This document shows, piece by piece, positions 1-6,002 of a stretch of 6,148 bases of DNA. The stretch spans positions 1 through 6,148 of the forward strand of contig WRKE01000182.1 of the NCBI GenBank assembly GCA_009778235.1, in the 5' to 3' direction. Below the pieces are notes generated by a model. That model searched no databases, was not told the DNA's origin, and saw only the letters and a program-made list of their open reading frames with translations. The first letter of the stretch is position 1. Each line of letters begins with the position of its first letter. The position numbers were made by a program, and so were the translations under genes. The DNA comes from Pseudomonadota bacterium. Its GTDB lineage: Bacteria > Desulfobacterota > Desulfobulbia > Desulfobulbales > Desulfobulbaceae.

Positions 1-1227
1 GCGGGCAGCGGCTTTACCGGCGGCAGCCTCCCGGTTCGCGGCGGCATCGTCTTGGTGCTCACCCGGATGAACCGGATTCTGGAAATCGATGCCGACAACC
101 TGATCGCCATCGTCGAGCCGGGGGTGGTCACCAGTCGCCTGCAAAAGGAGGTGGAGAGGCAGGGGCTTTTTTACCCACCCGATCCCGCCTCCAAGGATTT
201 TTCCACCTTGGGCGGCAATGTCGCCGAATGCGCCGGCGGCCCGCGCTGCGTCAAGTACGGAGTCACCAGAGATTATGTCCTCGGTTTGACCGTGGTCACG
301 CCCACCGGCAGCGTCATCCGCACCGGCGGCCGCACCATGAAAAATGTGGTGGGCTACGACCTGACCCGCCTGTTTGTCGGCTCCGAGGGCACCCTGGGGA
401 TTGTCACCCAAATCATCCTCAGGCTTTTGCCCAAGCCCGCAGCCCGCACGACCATGCTGGTGGCCTTTGCCACCATCGACGGCGCTGCCCAGGCGGTTTC
501 GGCCATCATCCGCGGCAAGATCATCCCCACTGCCCTCGAATTCATGGACGGATCAGCCATCGACTGCGTGCGCCGCGCCACCAGCCTCGATCTGCCGCTG
601 GAATGCCGGGCGGTGCTGATCATCGAGGTGGACGGCGACCGCGCCCTGTTGGCCGATCAGGCCAGGAAAATCCTGGACATCATCCGCCCGCTCGGCGTGC
701 TGGAGACCAGAACAGCCGAGACCGCCGAGGATTCGGAGGCCATCTGGAAGGTGCGGCGGAGCGTCAGCCCGAGCCTGCGTGCCGTCAATCCCCACAAGTT
801 CAACGAGGACATCGTTGTGCCCCGCTCGCGGGTGCCAGCGATGATCCGGGCCCTGGAGGATATTTCAGCCCGGTACGGGGTGCCGATTGTCAACTTCGGC
901 CATGCCGGCGACGGCAACATTCATGTCAACGTCATGGTCGATCTCAAGCAAGAGGGCATGGCAGACACGGTGCGAAGGGCTCTGGACGAAATTTTTCGCA
1001 CCACCGTTAAGCTCGGCGGTTCGGTGAGCGGTGAACACGGAATCGGCACGGCCAAGGCACCCTATATCGCCATGGAACTGGATGAGCCGACCCTGGCCGC
1101 GATGCGGGCGGTCAAGCAAGCCCTGGACCCCAACAATATCATGAATCCCGGCAAGATATTCCCGGAGGAGGTTGCGGACAGCCCTTCGGCATCATCCCAG
1201 CCGACATCCGCCCCCGACCATGGCTGA
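1..1227 (+). CDS. glcD: Glycolate oxidase / D-lactate dehydrogenase FAD subunit, GlcD-like (5' partial)
   Basis: This is an FAD-linked 2-hydroxyacid dehydrogenase subunit that oxidises glycolate or D-lactate to the 2-oxoacid. Electrons go to the adjacent iron-sulfur subunit. The frame is open to base 1, so the gene starts upstream. The 408 visible residues lack roughly the first 50-60 of a family that usually has about 460-490. The fragment opens inside the FAD-binding (PCMH/BBE-type) domain with SGFTGGSLPVRGGIVL. It continues with PPDPASKDFSTLGGN, GGRTMKNVVGYDL and LFVGSEGTLGI, all typical of this family. The C-terminal FAD-oxidase domain shows NFGHAGDGNIHVN and SGEHGIGTAK, which hold the conserved active-site histidines. 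The last 20 or so residues form a Ser/Pro/Ala-rich tail. An internal TTG at 52 is not a plausible start, because conserved sequence continues upstream of it. The stop overlaps glcF. Glycolate versus D-lactate cannot be decided from sequence alone; no GlcE-like gene lies between glcD and glcF. Confidence 0.9.
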   Translation, partial: AGSGFTGGSLPVRGGIVLVLTRMNRILEIDADNLIAIVEPGVVTSRLQKEVERQGLFYPPDPASKDFSTLGGNVAECAGGPRCVKYGVTRDYVLGLTVVTPTGSVIRTGGRTMKNVVGYDLTRLFVGSEGTLGIVTQIILRLLPKPAARTTMLVAFATIDGAAQAVSAIIRGKIIPTALEFMDGSAIDCVRRATSLDLPLECRAVLIIEVDGDRALLADQARKILDIIRPLGVLETRTAETAEDSEAIWKVRRSVSPSLRAVNPHKFNEDIVVPRSRVPAMIRALEDISARYGVPIVNFGHAGDGNIHVNVMVDLKQEGMADTVRRALDEIFRTTVKLGGSVSGEHGIGTAKAPYIAMELDEPTLAAMRAVKQALDPNNIMNPGKIFPEEVADSPSASSQPTSAPDHG

Positions 1228-2476
1228 AGGAAAACCGCTGGAAGCATTTGCAGACCAAATCGCCCAATGCGTGCGCTGCGGCACGTGCCAGGCCCATTGC
1301 CCGGTCTATCTGGAGACCGGACGGGAAGGTTCGGTGGCCAGGGGCAAAATCGTCCTGGCGGCCGCGGTGCTGGCCGGCGAGGTGGAGCTGGATGAGCAAC
1401 TGCGCCGGGAGATCGATCTGTGCCTGCTCTGTGGCTCCTGTGTGGCCAAATGCCCCAACCAGGTGCCCACCGCCGCCATCGTCGCTGCCCTGCGGCAAAA
1501 GATCGTCAATGCCCATGGTCTTTCCCCGCTGGCCAAAGGGGTGGCAACGCTCGTCGGCTCCAGACCGCTTCGCAGCACGCTCGCCAAGGGCGCGGAACTG
1601 CTTGCCCCTCTGCTGTTCAAAAAAATTCCCGCCACCAGCGGCCTGCGCCTGCGCTTTGCCCCGGCGGCCCTGAAAAATCGCAGCCTGCCCCCCCTGCCCG
1701 AACGCAACCTCTTGACCCGGGTGCCGGAATTTTTGCAGGGCGATCCGGCTCAACCGGTGGTCGGTGTCTTCGCCGGCTGCGCCTTGACCCATCTCTACCC
1801 CCAGGTCGGTGAAATCTTAGCCCGCCTGCCGCACCGCCTCGGCTACTCGGTCTATATGCCCCGATCCCAAGGCTGCTGCGGCATGCCCGCACTCTCCTCG
1901 GGCAACGGTCCACTGGTCGCCAGTCTGGCCGAGGCAAACATCAGCGCCTTTGCCGGGCACGACCTGGACTGCATCCTCACCGCCTGCGCCTCCTGCCTCG
2001 GCATGCTCACCGCTTCTGGAGCCCAAACGGGCCAAACGCTGGCGGCCGAACCAATCGACATCCATGTCTTCCTGCACCGGCAAGGACTGGGTGAACAGTT
2101 GGCGGCCCTGCCGAGATGGTCGCACCGCTTGCGCATCACCTATCACGACCCCTGCCACCTGCGCCAAGCCGGCATCACCCGCGAACCACGCGCCTTGCTC
2201 AGCGCCCTGCCACAGGCGGACCTGGTCGAGATGGAGGATGCCAGCCTCTGCTGCGGACTAGGCGGGACTTTCACCGCTGCCCATCCCGATTTAAGCCGGG
2301 CGATCGGCGACCGCAAACTGGCCGGTCTCCGCGCCAGCGGCGCCACCGTGATCGCCAGCGCCTGCCCCGGCTGCATCCTGCAACTGCGGGACATCATCGA
2401 TCGGGCCGGGCTGGCCATCAAGGCCGTGCATACCCTGGAGCTGATCCACCAGGCCTTGACCGAACCGTGGTCATGA
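1220..2476 (+). CDS. glcF: Glycolate oxidase / D-lactate dehydrogenase iron-sulfur subunit, GlcF-like
   Basis: This is the electron-transfer partner of the GlcD-like subunit; it probably carries electrons to a membrane quinone or cytochrome pool. From ATG 1220 it is 418 residues, close to the usual GlcF length. Two ferredoxin-type 4Fe-4S motifs sit at the N-terminus (C17, C20, C23, C27 and C68, C71, C74, C78, each ending in CP). Two cysteine-rich CCG domains follow. The first has C187, C219-C220-G and C256/C259. The second has C312 (DPCH), C344-C345-G and C382/C385. These domains are shared with heterodisulfide reductase HdrB, GlpC and LutA-type proteins. ATG 1220 overlaps the glcD stop by 8 nt, which suggests translational coupling; no clear Shine-Dalgarno precedes it. 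A TTG at 1172 would add 16 residues, but a GGAGGAG lies only one base from it and the added residues are not family-like. The stop at 2474-2476 ends the apparent operon. Confidence 0.9.
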   Translation: MAEGKPLEAFADQIAQCVRCGTCQAHCPVYLETGREGSVARGKIVLAAAVLAGEVELDEQLRREIDLCLLCGSCVAKCPNQVPTAAIVAALRQKIVNAHGLSPLAKGVATLVGSRPLRSTLAKGAELLAPLLFKKIPATSGLRLRFAPAALKNRSLPPLPERNLLTRVPEFLQGDPAQPVVGVFAGCALTHLYPQVGEILARLPHRLGYSVYMPRSQGCCGMPALSSGNGPLVASLAEANISAFAGHDLDCILTACASCLGMLTASGAQTGQTLAAEPIDIHVFLHRQGLGEQLAALPRWSHRLRITYHDPCHLRQAGITREPRALLSALPQADLVEMEDASLCCGLGGTFTAAHPDLSRAIGDRKLAGLRASGATVIASACPGCILQLRDIIDRAGLAIKAVHTLELIHQALTEPWS

Positions 2477-2816
2477 GCGATACCCGCACAATTGCTCAGT
2501 TGCCGGCACACGTTGGCGACGCTGAGGTTGCCCGTCGCTCTGCTCCGAGGGAGAAAGTTTGCTGCGCGCACTCAAGCCCAGGGCCGGGGCCGATGACCTT
2601 AAATCTTGCAAACACCTCTCGAAACCAGCCGCAACACCTTTCGCGCCAGGCTTTGGGTAATGGGATCACTCCCACAAAGTGTTCCTTTTTCGTCATAGGT
2701 AGCGATTGCCGGTTGCCAGGTGTGCTCTGTTCGTGATAAGACAAGGCCAGACCTCCTGAACCGATCATTTTTCCGGGCATTACCGCACTTTTACCCGGCA
2801 TCTTTCGTTTTATCCC
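2477..2816. other. Gap of 340 bp between glcF and resB; no convincing gene
   Basis: No ORF here has a recognisable product. An ATG at 2473 overlaps the glcF stop as ATGA and opens a frame of about 87 codons to 2736. A frame of 101 codons lies on the minus strand (2801-2496). Neither has a Shine-Dalgarno or a motif I know. Base composition is like the flanking genes rather than AT-rich, so a decayed gene or a dispersed repeat is possible. A weak sigma70-like candidate for resB is TTGCCA at 2713 followed by GATAAG at 2735 (16-nt spacer). A 5-bp CCGGG/CCCGG stem spans 2773-2798. I saw no terminator with a T-tract after glcF. Confidence 0.4.
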
Positions 2817-4184
2817 ATGACCACCTTAAAAAAGAACCCTCTCTTCGCTCTGTTCGCCTCGGTCCAGCTTGCCTTGTTTCTGCTTTTCCTCCTGGCCAGC
2901 ACCTCGATCATCGGCACCATCATTCCCCAGAACAAACCCATTGCCTTCTATGTCGAACAATACGGCTTCAAGACCGCCCGGTTCTTTCAGCTCTTAGACA
3001 TTGCCGACATGTACAATTCCTGGTGGTTTCTCGGGTTGCTGACGCTGTTCGCGATCAACTTGATCATCTGTAGCATCGAGCGTATTCCCCAGGTGATCCG
3101 GCTGGTCCGCCGGGACATTCTGGCCGTCACCCCCGAGCAACTGATCAAATTTCCCCTGCGCGACGAACGGCATCTTGCCGGAGAGATGCCGGTGGTCGCC
3201 GACCGGGTGGCAACGCTGTTGGAAAAACACGGATGGCGCGCCCAGGAAGCAACAGTGGGTTCAGGTCGGATGTATGGCGCGGAAAAAGGCAAATGGAGCC
3301 GATTCGGCCTCTACATGGTCCACTGTTCCATCCTGGTCATTCTGGCCGGCGCCCTGCTCGGCTCCTCGACTGTGGCGAGCAAGCTCTTCCACGATCCGCT
3401 GTTTGCCTTCAAGGGGTCGGTGACGCTGCCGGAAGGGGAGCAAACCGACCATATCTACGCCCATGACCACAGAGGCGGCGGACGTCTTGATCTCGGCTTT
3501 GCCCTGCGCTGCGACGACTTCAGCATCGAGTTCTACAGCAACGGCATGCCGAAGAGCTACCGTTCCAAGGTCACAGTGCTCGAGTCCGGCGCCCCGGTGC
3601 TGACCACCGTGATCGAAGTCAACAAGCCGCTGACCTACAAGGGGATCACCTTCTACCAATCGAGCTATCAGCCCGACCGGAATTATCAGGCGATCTTGAA
3701 GAAGAAAGATGGCAGCGCCGAAACCACCGCCCGCATCCCCGTGGCCCAGCAAATTGATTGGCCCGGGGGTGGCGTCAGCTACGGCATCATCAACCGGGAA
3801 CGCCAGGGCGAGTTGACGCGCCGTTTAAAAATCTGGTTCTCCGACGGCCAGGGCGAGCCATCCATCTTCTGGGTGCATGCCGACCAGGAAGCCGCCATCG
3901 AGCGGACTTCCGGCACCTATCTTCTGACTATCAAGCAACGCTACGCCACCGGCCTGCAGGTGACCAAAGATCCAGGCTCCGATCTGGTTTACGGAGGATG
4001 TCTGCTCATGCTGGTGGGCCTGTACATTGCCTTTTTCCTCTCGCACCGGAGGATTTTTGTCTTTATCCAACCGGAAGCAAGGGGCTGTCACCTGCTTTTT
4101 GCTGGCGACGCCAACAAAAACAAGGTCGGCTTTGAAAAATATTTTTCTCAATTAATCAGCAAGTTAGACAGAGAGACCGAATAA
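2817..4184 (+). CDS. resB: System II cytochrome c biogenesis protein ResB (Ccs1)
   Basis: ResB/Ccs1 is one half of the System II cytochrome c synthase. It sits in the inner membrane, and its large periplasmic domain presents apocytochrome to heme exported with CcsA. The 455 residues match the family layout. Transmembrane segments lie at about 10-36, 68-88, 163-182 and 389-410, and a periplasmic domain fills 183-388. Family-typical stretches are the first helix ending GTIIPQNK, the third helix with H169 (LYMVHCSILVILAG), VNKPLTYKGITFYQSSY near 268-284, and DPGSDLVYGG...FFLSHRR at the last helix. H169 is a candidate heme-ligand histidine. ATG 2817 is chosen because the first helix begins immediately after it; there is no recognisable Shine-Dalgarno. 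A C-terminal cytoplasmic tail of about 45 residues is poorly conserved. The gene is 38 bp from ccsB and probably cotranscribed with it. Confidence 0.92.
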   Translation: MTTLKKNPLFALFASVQLALFLLFLLASTSIIGTIIPQNKPIAFYVEQYGFKTARFFQLLDIADMYNSWWFLGLLTLFAINLIICSIERIPQVIRLVRRDILAVTPEQLIKFPLRDERHLAGEMPVVADRVATLLEKHGWRAQEATVGSGRMYGAEKGKWSRFGLYMVHCSILVILAGALLGSSTVASKLFHDPLFAFKGSVTLPEGEQTDHIYAHDHRGGGRLDLGFALRCDDFSIEFYSNGMPKSYRSKVTVLESGAPVLTTVIEVNKPLTYKGITFYQSSYQPDRNYQAILKKKDGSAETTARIPVAQQIDWPGGGVSYGIINRERQGELTRRLKIWFSDGQGEPSIFWVHADQEAAIERTSGTYLLTIKQRYATGLQVTKDPGSDLVYGGCLLMLVGLYIAFFLSHRRIFVFIQPEARGCHLLFAGDANKNKVGFEKYFSQLISKLDRETE

Positions 4185-4222
4185 ATTTTCCCCTTTGCCA
4201 ACTCCTGCCCCGAAAAACACCT

Positions 4223-5077
4223 ATGGACAGCTCGCAACTTTTCGGCATCAGTATGATCGCCTATATCCTGGCCACCGCTTTCTATCTCGGCCTCTTTCTC
4301 TTCAAAATTGAGCGCTTCGGTTTGATCGGTACCCTGCTGACCTTGGCCGGCACCTGCACCCTGACCGTGGCCATCGGCTTGCGCTGGCACGAGTCGTATC
4401 AGATGGGAGTTGGTCATGCCCCACTGACCAACATGTACGAGTCACTGATCTTCTTCGCCTGGTGCACCACCTGCTTCTATCTGGCGCTGGAATATCGCTT
4501 CAAGGCGCGGATCATGGGAACCTTTGTCATGCCCTGTGTGGCCGTGGCCATGGCCTACGCCTCGTTCTCCGACCGGATCGATTCGCGGATCAACCCCCTT
4601 GTTCCCGCCCTGCAATCCAATTGGCTGATCGCCCATGTGGTGACCTGCTTCATCGGCTACGCAGCCTTTGCCGTGGCCGGCGCCCTGGGATTGATGTATC
4701 TCCTCAAGCAATCGGAAGCAAACAAGCCGCAGCCAGGCAGCCGGAGTCTGACCAATGCCCTGCCACCGCTGCAGGTGATCGACGATCTGACCTATAAAGC
4801 CATTGTCTTCGGATTCATGTGGCTCACGGCCGGAATCATCACCGGGGCGGTCTGGGCCAACGAGGCCTGGGGCACTTACTGGAGTTGGGATCCGAAGGAA
4901 ACATGGTCGATCATCACCTGGTTCCTCTACGCCCTGACCTTGCATTCCCGTTTCACCCGAGGCTGGCGGGGCCGGCGGATCGCCTGGTTGGCGCTGCTCG
5001 GTACTATCGTGGTCTTTTTTACCTATTTCGGGGTGAATTTCCTCCTGTCAGGTCTCCACAGCTATGGATCAGCCTGA
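4223..5077 (+). CDS. ccsB: System II cytochrome c biogenesis protein, CcsA/ResC type (often annotated CcsB)
   Basis: This is the heme-handling half of the System II synthase, an integral membrane protein that exports heme and positions it for attachment to CXXCH motifs in the periplasm. The 284 residues carry about eight hydrophobic segments. The diagnostic tryptophan-rich WWD motif is at 211-228 (WANEAWGTYWSWDPKETW). Histidines occur at family-conserved places: H138 (before the WWD, periplasmic), H241 (ALTLHSR, within a helix) and H279 (SGLHSYG, periplasmic). Their spacing matches the P-His1, TM-His and P-His2 ligands described for CcsBA proteins. GHAPLTNMYESL near 64-75 is also typical. ATG 4223 fits the family N-terminus, although no Shine-Dalgarno is visible. 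Naming is confusing: HMM-based annotation often calls this CcsB, while in CcsBA nomenclature it corresponds to CcsA. Its partner is resB just upstream, and the following cytochrome gene is a likely substrate. Confidence 0.93.
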   Translation: MDSSQLFGISMIAYILATAFYLGLFLFKIERFGLIGTLLTLAGTCTLTVAIGLRWHESYQMGVGHAPLTNMYESLIFFAWCTTCFYLALEYRFKARIMGTFVMPCVAVAMAYASFSDRIDSRINPLVPALQSNWLIAHVVTCFIGYAAFAVAGALGLMYLLKQSEANKPQPGSRSLTNALPPLQVIDDLTYKAIVFGFMWLTAGIITGAVWANEAWGTYWSWDPKETWSIITWFLYALTLHSRFTRGWRGRRIAWLALLGTIVVFFTYFGVNFLLSGLHSYGSA

Positions 5078-5131
5078 AATATATCTGTAGAAACGCCAAA
5101 GTTAGCATTGAGAAGAGAATTTCTTGCCCGC

Positions 5132-5160
5132 TTGACAATCACTTAGCGGTCACCTATAAC
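5132..5160 (+). promoter_or_regulatory. Sigma70-type promoter for the tetraheme cytochrome gene
   Basis: A perfect -35 TTGACA (5132-5137) is followed after exactly 17 nt by TATAAC (5155-5160), five of six bases of the consensus -10. Transcription would start near 5167 and give a leader of about 55 nt. The element lies in the 144-bp gap after ccsB, so the cytochrome gene can be expressed independently of the biogenesis genes. Seen in sequence; activity is inferred. Confidence 0.7.
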
Positions 5161-5208
5161 GAGCTTAAGAGTCTGTTTTCATTGCCGAGACAATAATGAT
5201 CCGGAAAA

Positions 5209-5216
5209 AAGGAGAT
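5209..5216 (+). promoter_or_regulatory. Ribosome-binding site that fixes the GTG start at 5222
   Basis: AAGGAGAT with its GGAG core at 5211-5214 lies 7 nt before GTG 5222. A nearby ATG at 5215 overlaps the Shine-Dalgarno and is in another frame, so GTG is the start. The reading frame from GTG gives a signal peptide at once, which supports the choice. Confidence 0.8.
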
Positions 5217-5221
5217 GAGTC

Positions 5222-5620
5222 GTGAAAAAAGCGCTGATATGCGGAATTTTTGTGGCATTCTGTTGCATTCCCTGTTTCGTCATGGGCCAGAGCAATGGTG
5301 TCGATAAGGGCGCACAGGAACTTGTGCTGCAGTCGACCATCGATTCGGCCAAACCGGAAAAACCGGCCTTCTTTCCCCATGCCGCCCACCAGGCCCGACT
5401 GGAATGCAAAACCTGCCACCATGGCAAGAGCGCGGAAGGAAAACGACTGTCCTTTGTGGAAGGACAAAAAATCGAAAAATGTGAATCCTGCCACAACAGC
5501 AAGGCCGGTATGCCTGACAAGCTGGCTTCCTTCAAAAATGCCGCCCACAACCTCTGTCAGGGCTGCCACCGCAAAAACAATCCCGATCTCGTCAAATGCG
5601 CTGTCTGCCATAAGAAATAG
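5222..5620 (+). CDS. Periplasmic tetraheme cytochrome c, class III (cytochrome c3/c7-like)
   Basis: This is a small exported multiheme electron carrier. Starting at GTG 5222 it has 132 residues. The basic start MKK plus a hydrophobic run to about residue 21 form a Sec signal peptide, probably cut near residues 22-23. Four heme attachment sites are visible: CKTCH (62-66), CESCH (87-91), CQGCH (112-116) and CAVCH (126-130). Extra histidines at H53, H56, H67 and H109 are the likely distal ligands for bis-His hemes. FFPHAAH before the first site and CHHG at it are typical of class III cytochromes. All four sites are CXXCH; none is the CX4CH form found in some tetraheme c3 proteins. Such proteins usually shuttle low-potential electrons between periplasmic hydrogenases or formate dehydrogenases and membrane complexes, or toward extracellular acceptors. 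The partner here is unknown. Location after resB-ccsB fits maturation by System II. Confidence 0.88.
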   Translation: MKKALICGIFVAFCCIPCFVMGQSNGVDKGAQELVLQSTIDSAKPEKPAFFPHAAHQARLECKTCHHGKSAEGKRLSFVEGQKIEKCESCHNSKAGMPDKLASFKNAAHNLCQGCHRKNNPDLVKCAVCHKK

Positions 5621-5642
5621 CCATCAATCCAACCCACATGCC

Positions 5643-5671
5643 GCTCCCGGGATCGCCTGATCACCGGGAGC
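5643..5671 (+). terminator. GC-rich stem-loop downstream of the cytochrome gene
   Basis: An 8-bp stem GCTCCCGG/CCGGGAGC (5643-5650 with 5664-5671) is extended by an inner GATC/GATC stem (5651-5654 with 5659-5662), with loop GCCT and one bulged A at 5663. It starts 22 bp after the cytochrome stop. No T-tract follows on the plus strand, so it is not a canonical intrinsic terminator. It may still act in 3' end formation or mRNA stability. Confidence 0.5.
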
Positions 5672-5901
5672 AAGGTTGCATGTTTATCACCGCGGCGATC
5701 CCTCCGCTGGTATCGACACATTATTCCGGTGGACAATGAACTAAACAACCGCCAGACATCCCTTGATTAATTGAAATAAAAACATATAGTTAGGTCGGAA
5801 CAGACTGAAAAATGTTTAATCATTTAATCGCCGGAATAATAGAATATCCGTAACAACACGCCGGATTGTTCCGCGCCTCCTGATAGCCTAACCCTAAAAA
5901 T
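5672..5901. other. AT-rich spacer between the cytochrome gene and the tracrRNA
   Basis: No ORF here looks coding. The part from about 5755 to 5860 is visibly more AT-rich than the genes to its left and marks the transition to the CRISPR-Cas locus. It holds the candidate promoter at 5763-5790, a 7-bp inverted pair CGGAACA/TGTTCCG (5796-5802 and 5867-5873), and TTTAATC twice in close succession (5815-5821 and 5823-5829). The function of these repeats is unknown. Confidence 0.5.
5763..5790 (+). promoter_or_regulatory. Candidate sigma70 promoter reading toward cas9
   Basis: TTGATT (5763-5768), a 16-nt spacer and TATAGT (5785-5790) lie in the AT-rich stretch before the CRISPR locus. Transcription would start near 5797 and reach cas9 after a leader of over 220 nt that is antisense to the whole tracrRNA. 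The match is decent, but AT-rich DNA gives such matches by chance. Confidence 0.35.
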
Positions 5902-5933
5902 AAAAAACCCGCCAGAATTTGCATTCTGACGGG
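5902..5933 (-). terminator. Rho-independent terminator of the tracrRNA
   Basis: On the minus strand an 11-bp stem CCCGTCAGAAT/ATTCTGGCGGG (one G-U pair) with a GCAA tetraloop is followed at once by T6, A and T5. An alternative fold pairs ACCCGC with GCGGGT and leaves a 4-nt bulge. There is no T-tract on the plus-strand side, so it should act only on minus-strand transcripts. Confidence 0.9.
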
Positions 5934-5960
5934 CGGGTACGACGGTCTTGCGACCGCCTT

Positions 5961-5996
5961 ATTGTAGTAACGGCTCTCACCCCGGATGACTACAAT
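5961..5996 (-). repeat. tracrRNA anti-repeat (degenerate CRISPR repeat copy)
   Basis: This 36-bp unit has perfect 8-bp terminal inverted repeats, ATTGTAGT and ACTACAAT. That is the typical length and end structure of a type II-C repeat. On the plus strand it reads like a repeat (core CTCTCACCCCGGATG). As a single copy with no spacers it is the anti-repeat, not an array. Pairing with the true repeat is expected at both ends and through the core, with a mismatch or bulge at about plus-strand 5969-5973, as in the Neisseria duplex. Confidence 0.85.
5991..5996 (+). promoter_or_regulatory. Possible cas9 -10 element within the anti-repeat
   Basis: TACAAT on the plus strand matches five of six bases of the -10 consensus and would start cas9 mRNA near 6003 with a leader of about 18 nt. 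No good -35 is present at 16-18 nt. In Neisseria, TACAAT in the repeat is known to serve as an extended -10. Here the TG is one base out of register, so support is weak. Confidence 0.3.
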
Positions 5997-6002
5997 GATT
6001 AA

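Larger units (their letters stand above)
5902..5996 (-). ncRNA. tracrRNA of a type II-C CRISPR-Cas system
   Basis: This is the trans-activating CRISPR RNA that pairs with the crRNA repeat, recruits RNase III and forms the Cas9 guide scaffold. Read on the minus strand it has, in order: a 36-nt anti-repeat (5996 to 5961) starting ATTGTAGT and ending ACTACAAT; AA; a nexus hairpin (5958 to 5941) of 7 bp closed by a GCAA tetraloop; a 7-nt linker; and a terminator hairpin with an 11-bp stem, another GCAA loop and a T6 run. The stretch GAG.GCCGTTACTACAATAAGGC closely matches the Neisseria meningitidis tracrRNA segment GAGAACCGTTGCTACAATAAGGC (from memory), which is why I assign type II-C. A sigma70-type promoter sits at the right distance, so transcription should start at or within a few bases of 5996. 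The transcript would be about 95 nt and divergent from cas9, whose ATG is 24 bp beyond its 5' end. Confidence 0.9.

Noticed and set aside
228..1010. Long alternative-frame ORF inside glcD
   Set aside because: It is an Arg/His/Pro-rich shadow of the glcD frame, as expected from GC-rich codon usage.
1172..1219. TTG 1172 as the glcF start
   Set aside because: The GGAGGAG is only one base from the TTG, and the extra 16 residues do not resemble GlcF. ATG 1220 gives the normal N-terminus before the first cysteine motif.
2473..2736. Short ORF overlapping the glcF stop as ATGA
   Set aside because: The position is suggestive of coupling, but the protein is low in recognisable features. I could not match it to LutC or any other expected partner.
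2496..2801. Minus-strand ORF of 101 codons
   Set aside because: No Shine-Dalgarno, no recognisable motif, and a composition typical of a chance frame in GC-rich DNA. Kept only as part of the gap description.
5215..5240. ATG 5215 as the start of the cytochrome
   Set aside because: It is in a different frame from the four CXXCH motifs and overlaps the Shine-Dalgarno; GTG 5222 is correct.
5643..5671. Canonical rho-independent terminator
   Set aside because: The stem is strong but no T-tract follows on either strand, so I list it only as a terminator-like stem-loop.
5557..5748. Minus-strand ORF of 63 codons after the cytochrome gene
   Set aside because: It overlaps the cytochrome 3' end and the GC-rich stem-loop, with no motif or ribosome-binding site.
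5961..5996. A CRISPR array starting here
   Set aside because: Only one repeat-like unit is present, with no spacer and no second copy. It is followed on the minus strand by a nexus and terminator, so it is a tracrRNA anti-repeat.
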